Shown here piece by piece: positions 41,880-50,885 of a stretch of 58,565 nucleotides of DNA (position 1 is the stretch's first letter; each line of letters starts with the position of its first letter). Below the pieces are notes generated by a model. That model did not search any database, was not told the origin of the DNA, and saw nothing but the letters and a program-made list of their open reading frames with translations. This DNA comes from Bacteroides sp. CAG:927 (GTDB lineage Bacteria; Bacteroidota; Bacteroidia; Bacteroidales; Muribaculaceae). The stretch spans positions 49,556 to 108,120 of the forward strand of contig HF985660.1 in assembly GCA_000431155.1 (NCBI GenBank). The letters run 5' to 3'. The position numbers and the translations under genes are program-made.

Positions 41880-42944
41880 TTATTTGTTATTATCAGGATT
41901 CAGATTGCCCTGACAGGGATCCTGACCCACATCACACCATTTTTTGTCAAGACATGCCGGCTTGCCAAGAAGCGAGCGCATCTTGTTTTTCAAAGCCCAT
42001 ACAGCCGGATATTTGACATATTTATGCATTACAGGCGACGCCGTGCCCACCATCCAGCAGTTTTTAGGACACTTGCGCACCATTTCCCGCACATGCTGAG
42101 CCTGTTCACTGTTCCATATTGTCATGAAATCAGCCTCATGAATATTGCCCATGGACTCTTTCCAAAACTTCTCCTCCATACCGTTGCAAGGATAAACCTC
42201 ACCCCACGGATCTATAAAGAAGTTGGCGGTACCGGCCTCGCACGGCAGCATGCGTCTATTGCCCTCAATATAGTTTATCAGTCCCATATTGAAATAGGCT
42301 CGGAACCATGATTTGGGATGTGTTTCCGAAAGTTGCCACTTGATAAGTGTCTCAAAATCCGAGCATACCTTATCACGGTTGGTAATCACATTGTCATCCT
42401 TGTGGAAATAATAGGAATTATGGAATGCGGCAGTAGCGAACTCCATACCCAATTTGCGGCTCAACTGATACAGTTCAAGCATATCAGAGGAGTTATTGTT
42501 TGACACCGTGCATCCGAAACCTATATCCTTAAGTCCCATTTCCTGAAGCTTGAGCAGGGTACGATACCCTTTCTCAAATCCTCCCTCGCGACCGCGAAGC
42601 TCATCGTTCTTATCTTTGAGACCCTCGATAGAGATACGAATTCCGATTTGGGGAAAGCGTTTGGCCAACTCTATGACCCTGTCATCAAACCATCCGGAAG
42701 TGGATATGACAATTCTTGAAGTATGTTTATAGCATTCCTCAACTATATCAGCCAGATCTTCACGGATAAAAGGTTCGCCCCCGGTAAGATTGATAAATTT
42801 GAGTTGGGGCAATGATTTAAGGTCTTCAGCCTTGATTTCCTCCTTTTTATCGGTGGGATTTTTCCAGATGTTGCACATCTTGCAGCGCATTGGACATCTG
42901 TAGGTTAATATAATGGATGCATCAGTAGGCAGTTGTGGTTTCAT
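41880..42944 (-). CDS. Radical SAM protein with SPASM-like C-terminal region in the polysaccharide locus
   Basis: The 354-residue protein (ATG at 42944, MKPQLPTDASI) carries the radical SAM CxxxCxxC motif in YRCPMRCKMCNIW, followed by GGEPF, the SAM-binding stretch. The C-terminal third has more cysteines (LPCEAG, VYPCNGM, KCPKNC, ACLDKKWCDVGQDPC), which could bind one or two further iron-sulfur clusters (SPASM/twitch-type). Such enzymes modify peptides, sugars or lipids. In this locus it may alter the exopolysaccharide or its lipid carrier; the substrate is unknown. Longer starts up to 43001 exist but lack the family N-terminus. Confidence 0.85.
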   Translation of the reverse strand: MKPQLPTDASIILTYRCPMRCKMCNIWKNPTDKKEEIKAEDLKSLPQLKFINLTGGEPFIREDLADIVEECYKHTSRIVISTSGWFDDRVIELAKRFPQIGIRISIEGLKDKNDELRGREGGFEKGYRTLLKLQEMGLKDIGFGCTVSNNNSSDMLELYQLSRKLGMEFATAAFHNSYYFHKDDNVITNRDKVCSDFETLIKWQLSETHPKSWFRAYFNMGLINYIEGNRRMLPCEAGTANFFIDPWGEVYPCNGMEEKFWKESMGNIHEADFMTIWNSEQAQHVREMVRKCPKNCWMVGTASPVMHKYVKYPAVWALKNKMRSLLGKPACLDKKWCDVGQDPCQGNLNPDNNK

Positions 42945-43033
42945 ATCAAATGTTGGTAACATCACATGTATAACGGTTGTGCAACATAATATATTGCACA
43001 CCCCGTTAACATTTATTTCGGTTTGTTACTGAT

Positions 43034-45055
43034 TCATTTTATAATGCACACTCTCACCTTGTCTGCAGGCATACCCTTAAGCACGGTTTTGAGCAATGCG
43101 GCATTGACCTTTCCGGAGCCTACGCACACCAGCAACTGGCAATCGGTAGTGTCAACCATGTGTGCCAGCTCGGGAAGGCGGTCAGGATTAGGCACAGACA
43201 TAATGACATAGTCACTCAATGCCAATGCTGCATCGCGCTCCGTGATCCATTGTGAGCCAAACAGTGCATCATTGTCCGATTCCGATGGCAGCATTGCAAC
43301 CTTTTTATCTATGGCAGTGAGAGATTCCGAAAGCGAGGCTTTAACCATTTGGCCATTGCAGTCATACCCGGCCATATATATCATTTTCAGTTTAGGATGC
43401 TCGGTGATAAGTGCACGCAGACTGTTTGTTTGCACCTTGGTGCCGTCAAATATCACGCTCTGACTCTCAATGCCAAGTTTGGCAAGGTCCATAAGATCGG
43501 TTATCTTTTTATGTCTGAGCATAAATAATACTGCCAGACATGTCGGGCAAACCAAACCAAGCATAAGTAATACAATCACAATGATATATTTCTTGGTATT
43601 GTTTGGCTTCAAGTCGCAATATGCTTCCTCAAACACAAATCCCAAAGAAGTGGTGCTGTAAAGCTGAAGCATTGATTGCTCGCGGCTCTGACGAAGAAAA
43701 GAATACAGAGCATTTTTCAATGTCTTATCACGAGCCAACGATTCATATTCTATTTTTTTCTGAGGCACCCCGACCAGTTGTGATGTGGCAGAAGCCGTAA
43801 CATTACCAAGCGCCTGTAGCTCGTTCTTTGCCTTGTCTATACTTTTTTTCGAGGACTCTATCATAACTTTTCGCAACATACTGATGCGATCGTTCAATCG
43901 TTGGAGTGCGGCATTGTTCTCTGTTGCAGATTTCAGAAGATCACGTTTATAGAATATTGCTTCATTGTAAGTCTTGACATTCTCATCTGTTATTCCGTCC
44001 ACAACCGGCACAAATTCCTCGCCCTTGGTATCGGCATCAATGGCATCAAGCACTTTTTCATAATACTTTATTGTTTGACGTGCCTGTATATCATCCATCT
44101 TGTTGCTCATTGCAGTCCCGGCAAGAATCGTAGCGGTTTCCTGATTGGCAAACAAGCCTTCACCGGACAGGAATTTCACCTCTTTTTTCTCTACATCGCC
44201 CAATTCCACCATAAGTTTGGCAATAGCCTCATCATAATAAGCCACTTCTTCAGCTGCGCGAGAATGTGTTCGGTCCAGTCGCTTGGCATTATATTCACCC
44301 ATGATGGCATTGACTACATCCATACCCATCTGGCGATTTGGCGCATCATATTCCACCAATATCGCATCGCCGAGTTTGGACGCAACATCTATAAACCACA
44401 CCTTCATCAGCTGCTTGCATGCAGCCTCATAACTGCACACCGACACTTTCACTGTTGTGTAAGGCGTTTTGTCATACTCAGGGGTCTTAAACACTTGCAG
44501 ATTGCCGAATTTTGTTTTTACAGTAGCCGGCAATGTCACGTTCTCAGCTTCACCCACAGTTCTGCCAAGCAGTCCTTTGGTCACTTTTATATCTGCATTA
44601 CCATTGTCAAGAATATCAACCACCACTTTCAGTGCCACCGACAGCGTGTCAAAATAGCCCGGGGCTGCCTCAACTGATATAGGCGAATTGCCCCACAGCA
44701 CTTCTTTTTCTCCATCAATACGCGCTGTATAGGTGCGGTTAAGCTCAAGATTCTTCACAACTTTCATCGCCACATCATGGCTGTTCATTATGAGCATTTC
44801 GTTGTCCACTGCCGCGCCGCCGAAACCGCCTATTGAGAATGTCTTCATCATCTGACCCATATCACCGGCACCGGCACTCATATCAGAATCTTCTACAAGC
44901 AACATGCCGGAAGCTTTATATTGCGGAAGAGCCACTAACCAGTATGCCACGGCCAGAGTTATGAATCCGGCCATAGAAATCACGTAAACCCATCGTAGTT
45001 GCCTGATGGCACGCCACAAACGACGCAAATCCAGTATGTTATCTGTCTTACTCAT
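43034..45055 (-). CDS. Polysaccharide co-polymerase (Wzc/Wzz-like) with degenerate BY-kinase domain
   Basis: The 673-residue inner-membrane protein has a first transmembrane helix (about 20-42), a large periplasmic domain with coiled-coil segments (about 45-500), a second transmembrane helix (about 505-530) and a cytoplasmic domain (about 535-673). In a normal Wzc the last domain is a tyrosine kinase with a Walker A motif and a C-terminal Tyr cluster. Here the corresponding region (from residue 558, MIYMAGYDCNGQMVKASL) has no GK[ST] P-loop, no DxD Walker A' sequence and no Tyr-rich tail. It therefore keeps chain-length control but cannot be an active kinase. It lies two bases before the polymerase gene and works with Wza and Wzy. 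Confidence 0.85.
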   Translation of the reverse strand: MSKTDNILDLRRLWRAIRQLRWVYVISMAGFITLAVAYWLVALPQYKASGMLLVEDSDMSAGAGDMGQMMKTFSIGGFGGAAVDNEMLIMNSHDVAMKVVKNLELNRTYTARIDGEKEVLWGNSPISVEAAPGYFDTLSVALKVVVDILDNGNADIKVTKGLLGRTVGEAENVTLPATVKTKFGNLQVFKTPEYDKTPYTTVKVSVCSYEAACKQLMKVWFIDVASKLGDAILVEYDAPNRQMGMDVVNAIMGEYNAKRLDRTHSRAAEEVAYYDEAIAKLMVELGDVEKKEVKFLSGEGLFANQETATILAGTAMSNKMDDIQARQTIKYYEKVLDAIDADTKGEEFVPVVDGITDENVKTYNEAIFYKRDLLKSATENNAALQRLNDRISMLRKVMIESSKKSIDKAKNELQALGNVTASATSQLVGVPQKKIEYESLARDKTLKNALYSFLRQSREQSMLQLYSTTSLGFVFEEAYCDLKPNNTKKYIIVIVLLMLGLVCPTCLAVLFMLRHKKITDLMDLAKLGIESQSVIFDGTKVQTNSLRALITEHPKLKMIYMAGYDCNGQMVKASLSESLTAIDKKVAMLPSESDNDALFGSQWITERDAALALSDYVIMSVPNPDRLPELAHMVDTTDCQLLVCVGSGKVNAALLKTVLKGMPADKVRVCIIK

Positions 45056-45057
45056 AT

Positions 45058-46323
45058 TTAGATATATCTTTTTGTTTTCAATTGCAACATCCCTTTAGAT
45101 TGGTCTTTTTTCACATTTTTTCCTATGGCACACACATACCCCAAAAGCATCATTGATGCTACGCCTGGGCCTTGAGCCAATGTATTGCCGCCAATCGACT
45201 CAATCAAGAGAAATATAATTATAGATGTCCCTACGACATATTCATATCTATATTTATTGGGATTATTCCTTATCAAAGCCCTAAGAAAAGAATATGCGTA
45301 AACCCATAGGTATATAAACAAAACCAGCCCGACTATTCCGAATTGCGCAAGCACGGGGTAATATGCATCACATATAAAGTCCGGCATAGCCTCACTCAAG
45401 CCATATACTTTATCTATCCCATATTCATGATACACACCCGAATACGGGCTAATTGAAGCATTTGTGGCGAACGATGCCAAACCGGACCCAAATGGTATAT
45501 ATTCAACCATGATTAGTCCGCCCGTGAGATATAATACAGGACGAGCAAATGATTCCACCACATCAGGATCAAATCTCGTGGCATCTACATTGCCGGAAAT
45601 AAAATAATAATCAAATTTCTGCCAGGAAACTGCAAGCACAAGTAAAAGCACCATCGCAATAACGGTCATATGCCCGACAGTAAGAGTCTTAAGAAATCCG
45701 GGTTTATAAACAAGTAGGAAATACAACGCAACAACTGTTTCTCCGAAATATTTTGAACGGCCACATATAAGGCCGCATGCAAACATTATAACAACAACAG
45801 CCATATCTTTTCTTGACAGATTACCTTCGCCATCTGTCATTACCAGCACATAAACCATAGCGCTGATAAAAATAGTAGTTCCGCCAATGTAAGGATGTTG
45901 CATCACCAGGCTTATCACCTCATTCCCAGCGAGCATCACTACTGTAGCAACAACCACATTAGCAATAGCGACCCATTTCAATATAAATTTTTCAGATGAA
46001 GTAAAACGTGGAGCCGCAGCAAATATCACTGCAAACGAAACAAACGATTTCATCTCTATTACAGCATCTGACAATATTGCTCCGAACGAATTAAACCGGA
46101 CAAATGTGAGCGAATATATCGCATAAAAGACCATTGCGCCGATTATAATCCACATCAATCTATATTCCCTCCATTTATTGTTGACCACACAATCTATGAT
46201 TCCCAACATTAGAAGAAACAGATAGCACAACTCATCCGAATAAACTACATAAGATTTGTTCGGAATCAAACAGATGAATCCGAAAATAAATATCCATACA
46301 ATTATTCGGTCTATCTTAACCAC
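45058..46323 (-). CDS. O-antigen/exopolysaccharide polymerase (Wzy-like)
   Basis: The 421-residue protein is almost entirely hydrophobic, with about 10-11 predicted membrane helices and a larger hydrophilic loop (about 225-290). That is the normal layout of Wzy polymerases, which join repeat units at the periplasmic face of the inner membrane. Sequence identity among Wzy proteins is low, so the assignment rests on topology and on the Wza, Wzc-like and Wzx neighbours. Its GC content is visibly lower than that of the housekeeping genes, as is common for glycan loci moved between strains. Confidence 0.82.
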   Translation of the reverse strand: MVKIDRIIVWIFIFGFICLIPNKSYVVYSDELCYLFLLMLGIIDCVVNNKWREYRLMWIIIGAMVFYAIYSLTFVRFNSFGAILSDAVIEMKSFVSFAVIFAAAPRFTSSEKFILKWVAIANVVVATVVMLAGNEVISLVMQHPYIGGTTIFISAMVYVLVMTDGEGNLSRKDMAVVVIMFACGLICGRSKYFGETVVALYFLLVYKPGFLKTLTVGHMTVIAMVLLLVLAVSWQKFDYYFISGNVDATRFDPDVVESFARPVLYLTGGLIMVEYIPFGSGLASFATNASISPYSGVYHEYGIDKVYGLSEAMPDFICDAYYPVLAQFGIVGLVLFIYLWVYAYSFLRALIRNNPNKYRYEYVVGTSIIIFLLIESIGGNTLAQGPGVASMMLLGYVCAIGKNVKKDQSKGMLQLKTKRYI

Positions 46324-46329
46324 AAGTTG

Positions 46330-47130
46330 TTATCGGGTAAGTGCTATGACCAAAGATGCTATTACAGACGCAGAACTTACAACCGTGGATATTACCGAAA
46401 GTTTATATCCGTTGTGTTGATTATACTTGGAGTTATCCTGCTTCACATTATTTGATGAAACCACCACAACATCTTCATTTTTAAGCCAATAATATGGGTC
46501 TTCCATTACTTTTGCATCATGAAGATTAAGTTTGCGATATTCTATGGTATTATCATCTTTGCGGCGCATAATAAGTATATTGTCGCGCAGAGCATAGTCG
46601 CTCAACCCGCCACAAGCGGCTATTGCATCTAAAACGCCATAATGGTCTTGGGAAGAATAAATTACCTGAGGTGCAGCCACTTCTCCGACCACTATTATCC
46701 TATACCCTTGTATTGACACAGTCACTCTGGGATCTTTAACATACTCGCCTATACGCTTTGTGAGATAATCTTTAAGTTCCATCTGTGTCATTCCGGCCAC
46801 ATGAATTATGCCAAGACGAGGAAAGTCAATATTACCCTCTCTATCCACCTCATAAGGCTTCATAGTAGGAGTACCGGTAACTGCTGCTGATCCGGGAGTT
46901 GCAGGATTTGAATATGGCGGATTAAATTCAGCTGATGCACTTTGAACCTCACTTTGTACCGTAATAATCAGAGTCATTTCAGGCTCTATCTTGACTACAG
47001 TATTTGGCACCGTGATGGTTCCGCTGTCACCCGGCAGATTCTCAAAAAGATTCAGGTCATGCTTGACTGAACTACACGACATGAATACTATTGAAATAAA
47101 AGAAATTATTAAGTATTTAGCGAATTTCAT
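46330..47130 (-). CDS. Polysaccharide export outer-membrane lipoprotein (Wza-like)
   Basis: The 266-residue product from the ATG at 47130 has a lipoprotein signal with a lipobox-like cysteine (FMSCSS). A polysaccharide export domain (about 60-135, NTVVKIEPEMTLII ... DREGNIDFPRLGIIHVAGMT) and a SLBB domain (about 145-220, VVGEVAAPQVIY) follow. It ends in a hydrophobic helix. Such proteins form the outer-membrane channel for capsule or exopolysaccharide. The ORF opens to 47166, but the later ATG gives a clean signal sequence. Confidence 0.9.
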   Translation of the reverse strand: MKFAKYLIISFISIVFMSCSSVKHDLNLFENLPGDSGTITVPNTVVKIEPEMTLIITVQSEVQSASAEFNPPYSNPATPGSAAVTGTPTMKPYEVDREGNIDFPRLGIIHVAGMTQMELKDYLTKRIGEYVKDPRVTVSIQGYRIIVVGEVAAPQVIYSSQDHYGVLDAIAACGGLSDYALRDNILIMRRKDDNTIEYRKLNLHDAKVMEDPYYWLKNEDVVVVSSNNVKQDNSKYNQHNGYKLSVISTVVSSASVIASLVIALTR

Positions 47131-47174
47131 GATGATATCCAATTGGTTTACGGCACAAAGATACAATAATTTTG

Positions 47175-48326
47175 CTATTTGGTGCTTAACACTTCATCAT
47201 AAATATGTTTTCTCTGATCAATTGAATGTTGAAGTGAAAACTTATTTACAATATTAAGACATGAGGACTTCATTTCATCTCTCACAGCCTTATCTGAAAG
47301 GAACAATATGGCTTCTGCAAACTCACGTGCATCATAGGGGTTTTTAACCGTAACACCGGTTTCACCATTCTTCACATATTCTTTTATTCCCTGTACTGCG
47401 GTGCCTATCACCGGAACACCGGCACACAACTGCTGAATACCGGCCATACCAAGTCCCTCTCTTAATGAAGGTATTACTCCGATATCAGCCACATGACATA
47501 ATTCATTAACATCCTTGCGAAATCCCAACAACCGCACATTGACTCCATTCTCTTTAGCAAATGACATTATGCCCTCAGAAATAGATGAGCCTCCATGTTC
47601 TCGGCCACATATTACATACACATATCTGTCTTTATTTTCAAGCAAAGCCAATGCCTCTGCCACAATCCTATGATTTTTTCTTACAGATATTTCGCCCACA
47701 GCGAGTATTAGAATCTTGTCTGTAGGCACACCAATTTCTTTCCTCTTTTTATCTCCATTCACAACCACATCTCGATACTTGGCTATATCGCACCCTACAC
47801 CATCAATTTGAAACACATTTGGGCAATGCAATTTTTCAGCCTCAGCCTTATCGTCTTTATTTATTGTAATAATTGCATCACACAGTCTGCTGCCAAAATC
47901 CTCTATCAATCTGTATTTTGTACGTGTCTTGGCGTCAGACAGCGATGTCCAAGCCAATCCATGCGACACATAAATAATCTTGCATCCCTTTTTGCGCAAC
48001 CCCAACGATGCCAATCTTAGCAAGAAACCCACAATCGGTGTATGGCAAATAATCAGATTATACTTTTGATCTTTTAATAGCCTTCTATACTTCCGGTAGC
48101 CATTAAAATTTTCACGAGTAAAAGGGGACTTGGAATCACAGCGAACTTCAATAAATCGCGCACCACGGCGTTCTAACTCTTTTAGGGTATGAGACTCGCC
48201 AAATCTATTGTCAGCCACAACATCAACCTCATATCCCATGGATCGTAGAATATCTATATCATCCATCAGAAACCACATAAAACCCGACAGATTGACTGCG
48301 ATAAGAGCTTTTTTGTCAGACTGCAT
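47175..48326 (-). CDS. Glycosyltransferase family 4 (EpsD/WbpH-like)
   Basis: The 383-residue GT-B protein shows the N-terminal AVNLSGFMWFLMDDIDILRSMGYEVDVVAD and the C-terminal ILAVGEISVRKNHR and LREGLGMAGIQQLCAGVPVIGT. In the EX7E pattern the second Glu is replaced by Gln (E-G-L-G-M-A-G-I-Q), which could lower or alter activity. It is probably a sugar-adding enzyme of the same locus. It lies 131 bases after the fused pyruvyltransferase gene. Confidence 0.88.
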   Translation of the reverse strand: MQSDKKALIAVNLSGFMWFLMDDIDILRSMGYEVDVVADNRFGESHTLKELERRGARFIEVRCDSKSPFTRENFNGYRKYRRLLKDQKYNLIICHTPIVGFLLRLASLGLRKKGCKIIYVSHGLAWTSLSDAKTRTKYRLIEDFGSRLCDAIITINKDDKAEAEKLHCPNVFQIDGVGCDIAKYRDVVVNGDKKRKEIGVPTDKILILAVGEISVRKNHRIVAEALALLENKDRYVYVICGREHGGSSISEGIMSFAKENGVNVRLLGFRKDVNELCHVADIGVIPSLREGLGMAGIQQLCAGVPVIGTAVQGIKEYVKNGETGVTVKNPYDAREFAEAILFLSDKAVRDEMKSSCLNIVNKFSLQHSIDQRKHIYDEVLSTK

Positions 48327-48457
48327 CTATAAGCTATTTTATTATATCACTAATTGATAAACTCTTTTTAGGGCTCTTTATTATGCGCCATAGGGTTAAC
48401 GCCTGATAAAAAATGCCATTATAACGCATTTAATACGGCCTCCGGATTCTTGTCCTC

Positions 48458-50788
48458 TTAATCCGATGTTAATATTTTTTCAAGTACATCCCTGCTCCTT
48501 TTCCTCTCGGCATCAAGCAATTCATTGACCCTATCATAATCCACCCTCTCTTCGGCTACAGCAATATCATCCAATGTATTTACAATCCTGTTTGACAAGC
48601 CAAACATTTCCAGCAGATTCTTATTGCGTATTGAAGTATCACCTGCCGGAAGTACCTCTACAAACTGTGTATTAAATACTATAGCAAAACAGGTGCCATG
48701 AAAGGAGTCGGTGATTAGTATCTCTGCATCCTTTATGAGTTCAAGAAATTCTGTGGCATCAGGACACAGCACAAATTCCCCACCTCGTGTAATTTGGTGA
48801 AGAAACGGATTGACTCTTATCAGCTTTATATTCCTTTGGGTTGCAACATTCTTGGCATAATCACTCAACAGCGTATTATTGCCAAGCTGATATACCAAAG
48901 CGTATGGCTCTTTAACTTTATGTTTATGCGTAGAAACCTGTATCAATTCTTCCCATTGTGCTCCTGACAATAACAGAGTTGGGTCCAAAACTCTTCCAAG
49001 ACAATTTTGCAGTTGCCATGACTCAATCAGCTCAACGGCATTATTTTCTCTGACAGCAATCTTGTGATATGTTGACAGTAACTGCCTGTACGCCTTTTGT
49101 GTGGCATCATCAAATTTAGTGCGCCCAAAGCTGGCGGAATATGCTGCTTTTACCCCTCTATCCACAAACGACAAGAAATAAGCCGGATCATAAATCCCGT
49201 TTACCATCGGCCCCCACACCTGATCGCTGCCGGTCAGATATATGTCGGCCACAAGTTTCTTCAAATCATCATGTGTTCGGCACAGTGAGGTCATGTCAAG
49301 ATAACGGGAGCGCATTTTGTCAAAACGTATTTCTGCATACCGCTCAATCGGATAGCGGATAATCTGATATGCCAATTGCTTCAAAGCGTTGGCATACTTG
49401 CGTTTCGCTTCCGTTTTTACCTTTTCAAAACTCCTTTCATCAGGACGCTGATAATTGATTATCTGCGCTCTGACACCCATTCCCGACAGCACCTTCAATG
49501 TCGCCAAACTTTGAAGCAGCGATCCATAGTTGCTTGGCGCATGGCGGGTGATAACCTTGACTTGTTTTTTATCACTGAAATCCGGAACTGGACTTAATAT
49601 CTTGTCTCTGCTTTTGGGCTCTATCTTATTAAGCAGGCGATAAAACAGAAGTGGCATTCTGGGCAATCGCTCTACAATCCCCGTCAACATTTCCCTTTGA
49701 TATTTTTCGGTCTTGACCGCCGTCTTGATTTTTTCATCACACTGCTCGCCCTTGAATGCAGGCACACATATGCGTTTTCTCCACACGTCATCCAAGCCCA
49801 AAGCCGGCAGAACATCCGAATATGATTGCTCATCAGATACCAATCCGTCAATTTGAGCTATAAGCTCAAGGCCATTGCGAGTATGCACCGTAACGAGCGA
49901 ATCGCCAAGGTTGTTGGGTTTATGGATTGACCATGGGTCCATAACCGATATGTCCGCACCGACTTCCATGCCAAACGGGTCACCGCAAATATTGCATCCC
50001 GGCACCGTCCACAATCTGCGTCCGAACGGAAGAGCAGCTACACGTTCCCATAATAACCCCTTCCCGTTTATGCGCACAACCCCCGGCCATCCGTTCCCTC
50101 GGTAAGCAAATTTAAAATTTCTGTCCGATGGTATTTCGGCACCCTGCATTTTGGCGATAAACCGTGTGGAATCAAGTGTTTTTTGCTGTTTGCAGAAAAT
50201 ACACACTTTTATAAGTTTCTCATATTTCCCGACAAGAGCACGCTCCATTGCATACAATTGGCATGAAGTACCCACAATCATAAGTGTCTTCACCTTATGA
50301 ACATCCTTAATTTCTGTACATGCCATCACCGAATGATATATCGAGTTCGGCATATCACCAAAATCAGGAACATTATCCGGAGTGTAAAACATTCCTTTTG
50401 CAAAAGGATAGGCCTCGGTTTTGCAGAGAGAATATACGCCATCAACCAAATGTTGCTTAAGGCCATTAATTACAATGGTTTTTACAGCCCCTCCGCTTGA
50501 ACAGTTTCGTCGGATAATGTCATTATTGTTGTGCGACAAGAAAAAACACTTGTTCGTGAGTGATGATACATAATCATCCGCTTCCGTTGTTATATGCCGG
50601 TTGCTCGGGCATACTGCGACACATCGCTTGCACCTTATGCAGCGTTCATGGTCCACTTCTATCTTTTTCAACCCATTCGGCAGCTCTACAAACGATATCG
50701 CTTCCTTAGGACACACAGCGCCGCAAGCTCCGCACTGCTGGCAAAACTCATATTTATATATGATTTTATTGTCCTTTAATGTAAGCAT
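48458..50788 (-). CDS. Fused FrhB-like iron-sulfur oxidoreductase and polysaccharide pyruvyl transferase
   Basis: The 776-residue protein joins two enzymes that are usually neighbours encoded by separate genes. The N-terminus has two 4Fe-4S ferredoxin motifs (Cys16, 19, 22, 26 and Cys50, 53, 56, 60). It is followed by a coenzyme F420 hydrogenase beta-subunit-like domain (about 75-330; SSGGAVKTIVI, GTSCQLYAMERAL). A linker (about 370-405) leads to a polysaccharide pyruvyl transferase domain (about 408-720; ITRHAPSNYGSLLQSLATLKVL, LTGSDQVWG, ILITDSFHGTCFAIVF). The pyruvyl transferase probably adds ketal-linked pyruvate to a sugar; the FrhB-like part's electron role is unknown. It heads the minus-strand glycan genes, divergent from the flippase. 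Confidence 0.88.
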   Translation of the reverse strand: MLTLKDNKIIYKYEFCQQCGACGAVCPKEAISFVELPNGLKKIEVDHERCIRCKRCVAVCPSNRHITTEADDYVSSLTNKCFFLSHNNNDIIRRNCSSGGAVKTIVINGLKQHLVDGVYSLCKTEAYPFAKGMFYTPDNVPDFGDMPNSIYHSVMACTEIKDVHKVKTLMIVGTSCQLYAMERALVGKYEKLIKVCIFCKQQKTLDSTRFIAKMQGAEIPSDRNFKFAYRGNGWPGVVRINGKGLLWERVAALPFGRRLWTVPGCNICGDPFGMEVGADISVMDPWSIHKPNNLGDSLVTVHTRNGLELIAQIDGLVSDEQSYSDVLPALGLDDVWRKRICVPAFKGEQCDEKIKTAVKTEKYQREMLTGIVERLPRMPLLFYRLLNKIEPKSRDKILSPVPDFSDKKQVKVITRHAPSNYGSLLQSLATLKVLSGMGVRAQIINYQRPDERSFEKVKTEAKRKYANALKQLAYQIIRYPIERYAEIRFDKMRSRYLDMTSLCRTHDDLKKLVADIYLTGSDQVWGPMVNGIYDPAYFLSFVDRGVKAAYSASFGRTKFDDATQKAYRQLLSTYHKIAVRENNAVELIESWQLQNCLGRVLDPTLLLSGAQWEELIQVSTHKHKVKEPYALVYQLGNNTLLSDYAKNVATQRNIKLIRVNPFLHQITRGGEFVLCPDATEFLELIKDAEILITDSFHGTCFAIVFNTQFVEVLPAGDTSIRNKNLLEMFGLSNRIVNTLDDIAVAEERVDYDRVNELLDAERKRSRDVLEKILTSD

Positions 50789-50807
50789 AAATACGACCTG
50801 TTTTGTG

Positions 50808-50815
50808 CAAAGATA
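50808..50815 (-). promoter_or_regulatory. -7 box of the exopolysaccharide operon
   Basis: TATCTTTG on the minus strand lies 20 bases before the ATG at 50788. It probably drives the fused gene and the downstream genes. No clear UpxY-type antiterminator gene is seen upstream. Confidence 0.6.
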
Positions 50816-50885
50816 GCCATTTTTACCTGAATTTTATAGTTACACATATAATATTTTTAACAGACTTCATGTTATATAGATAGAT

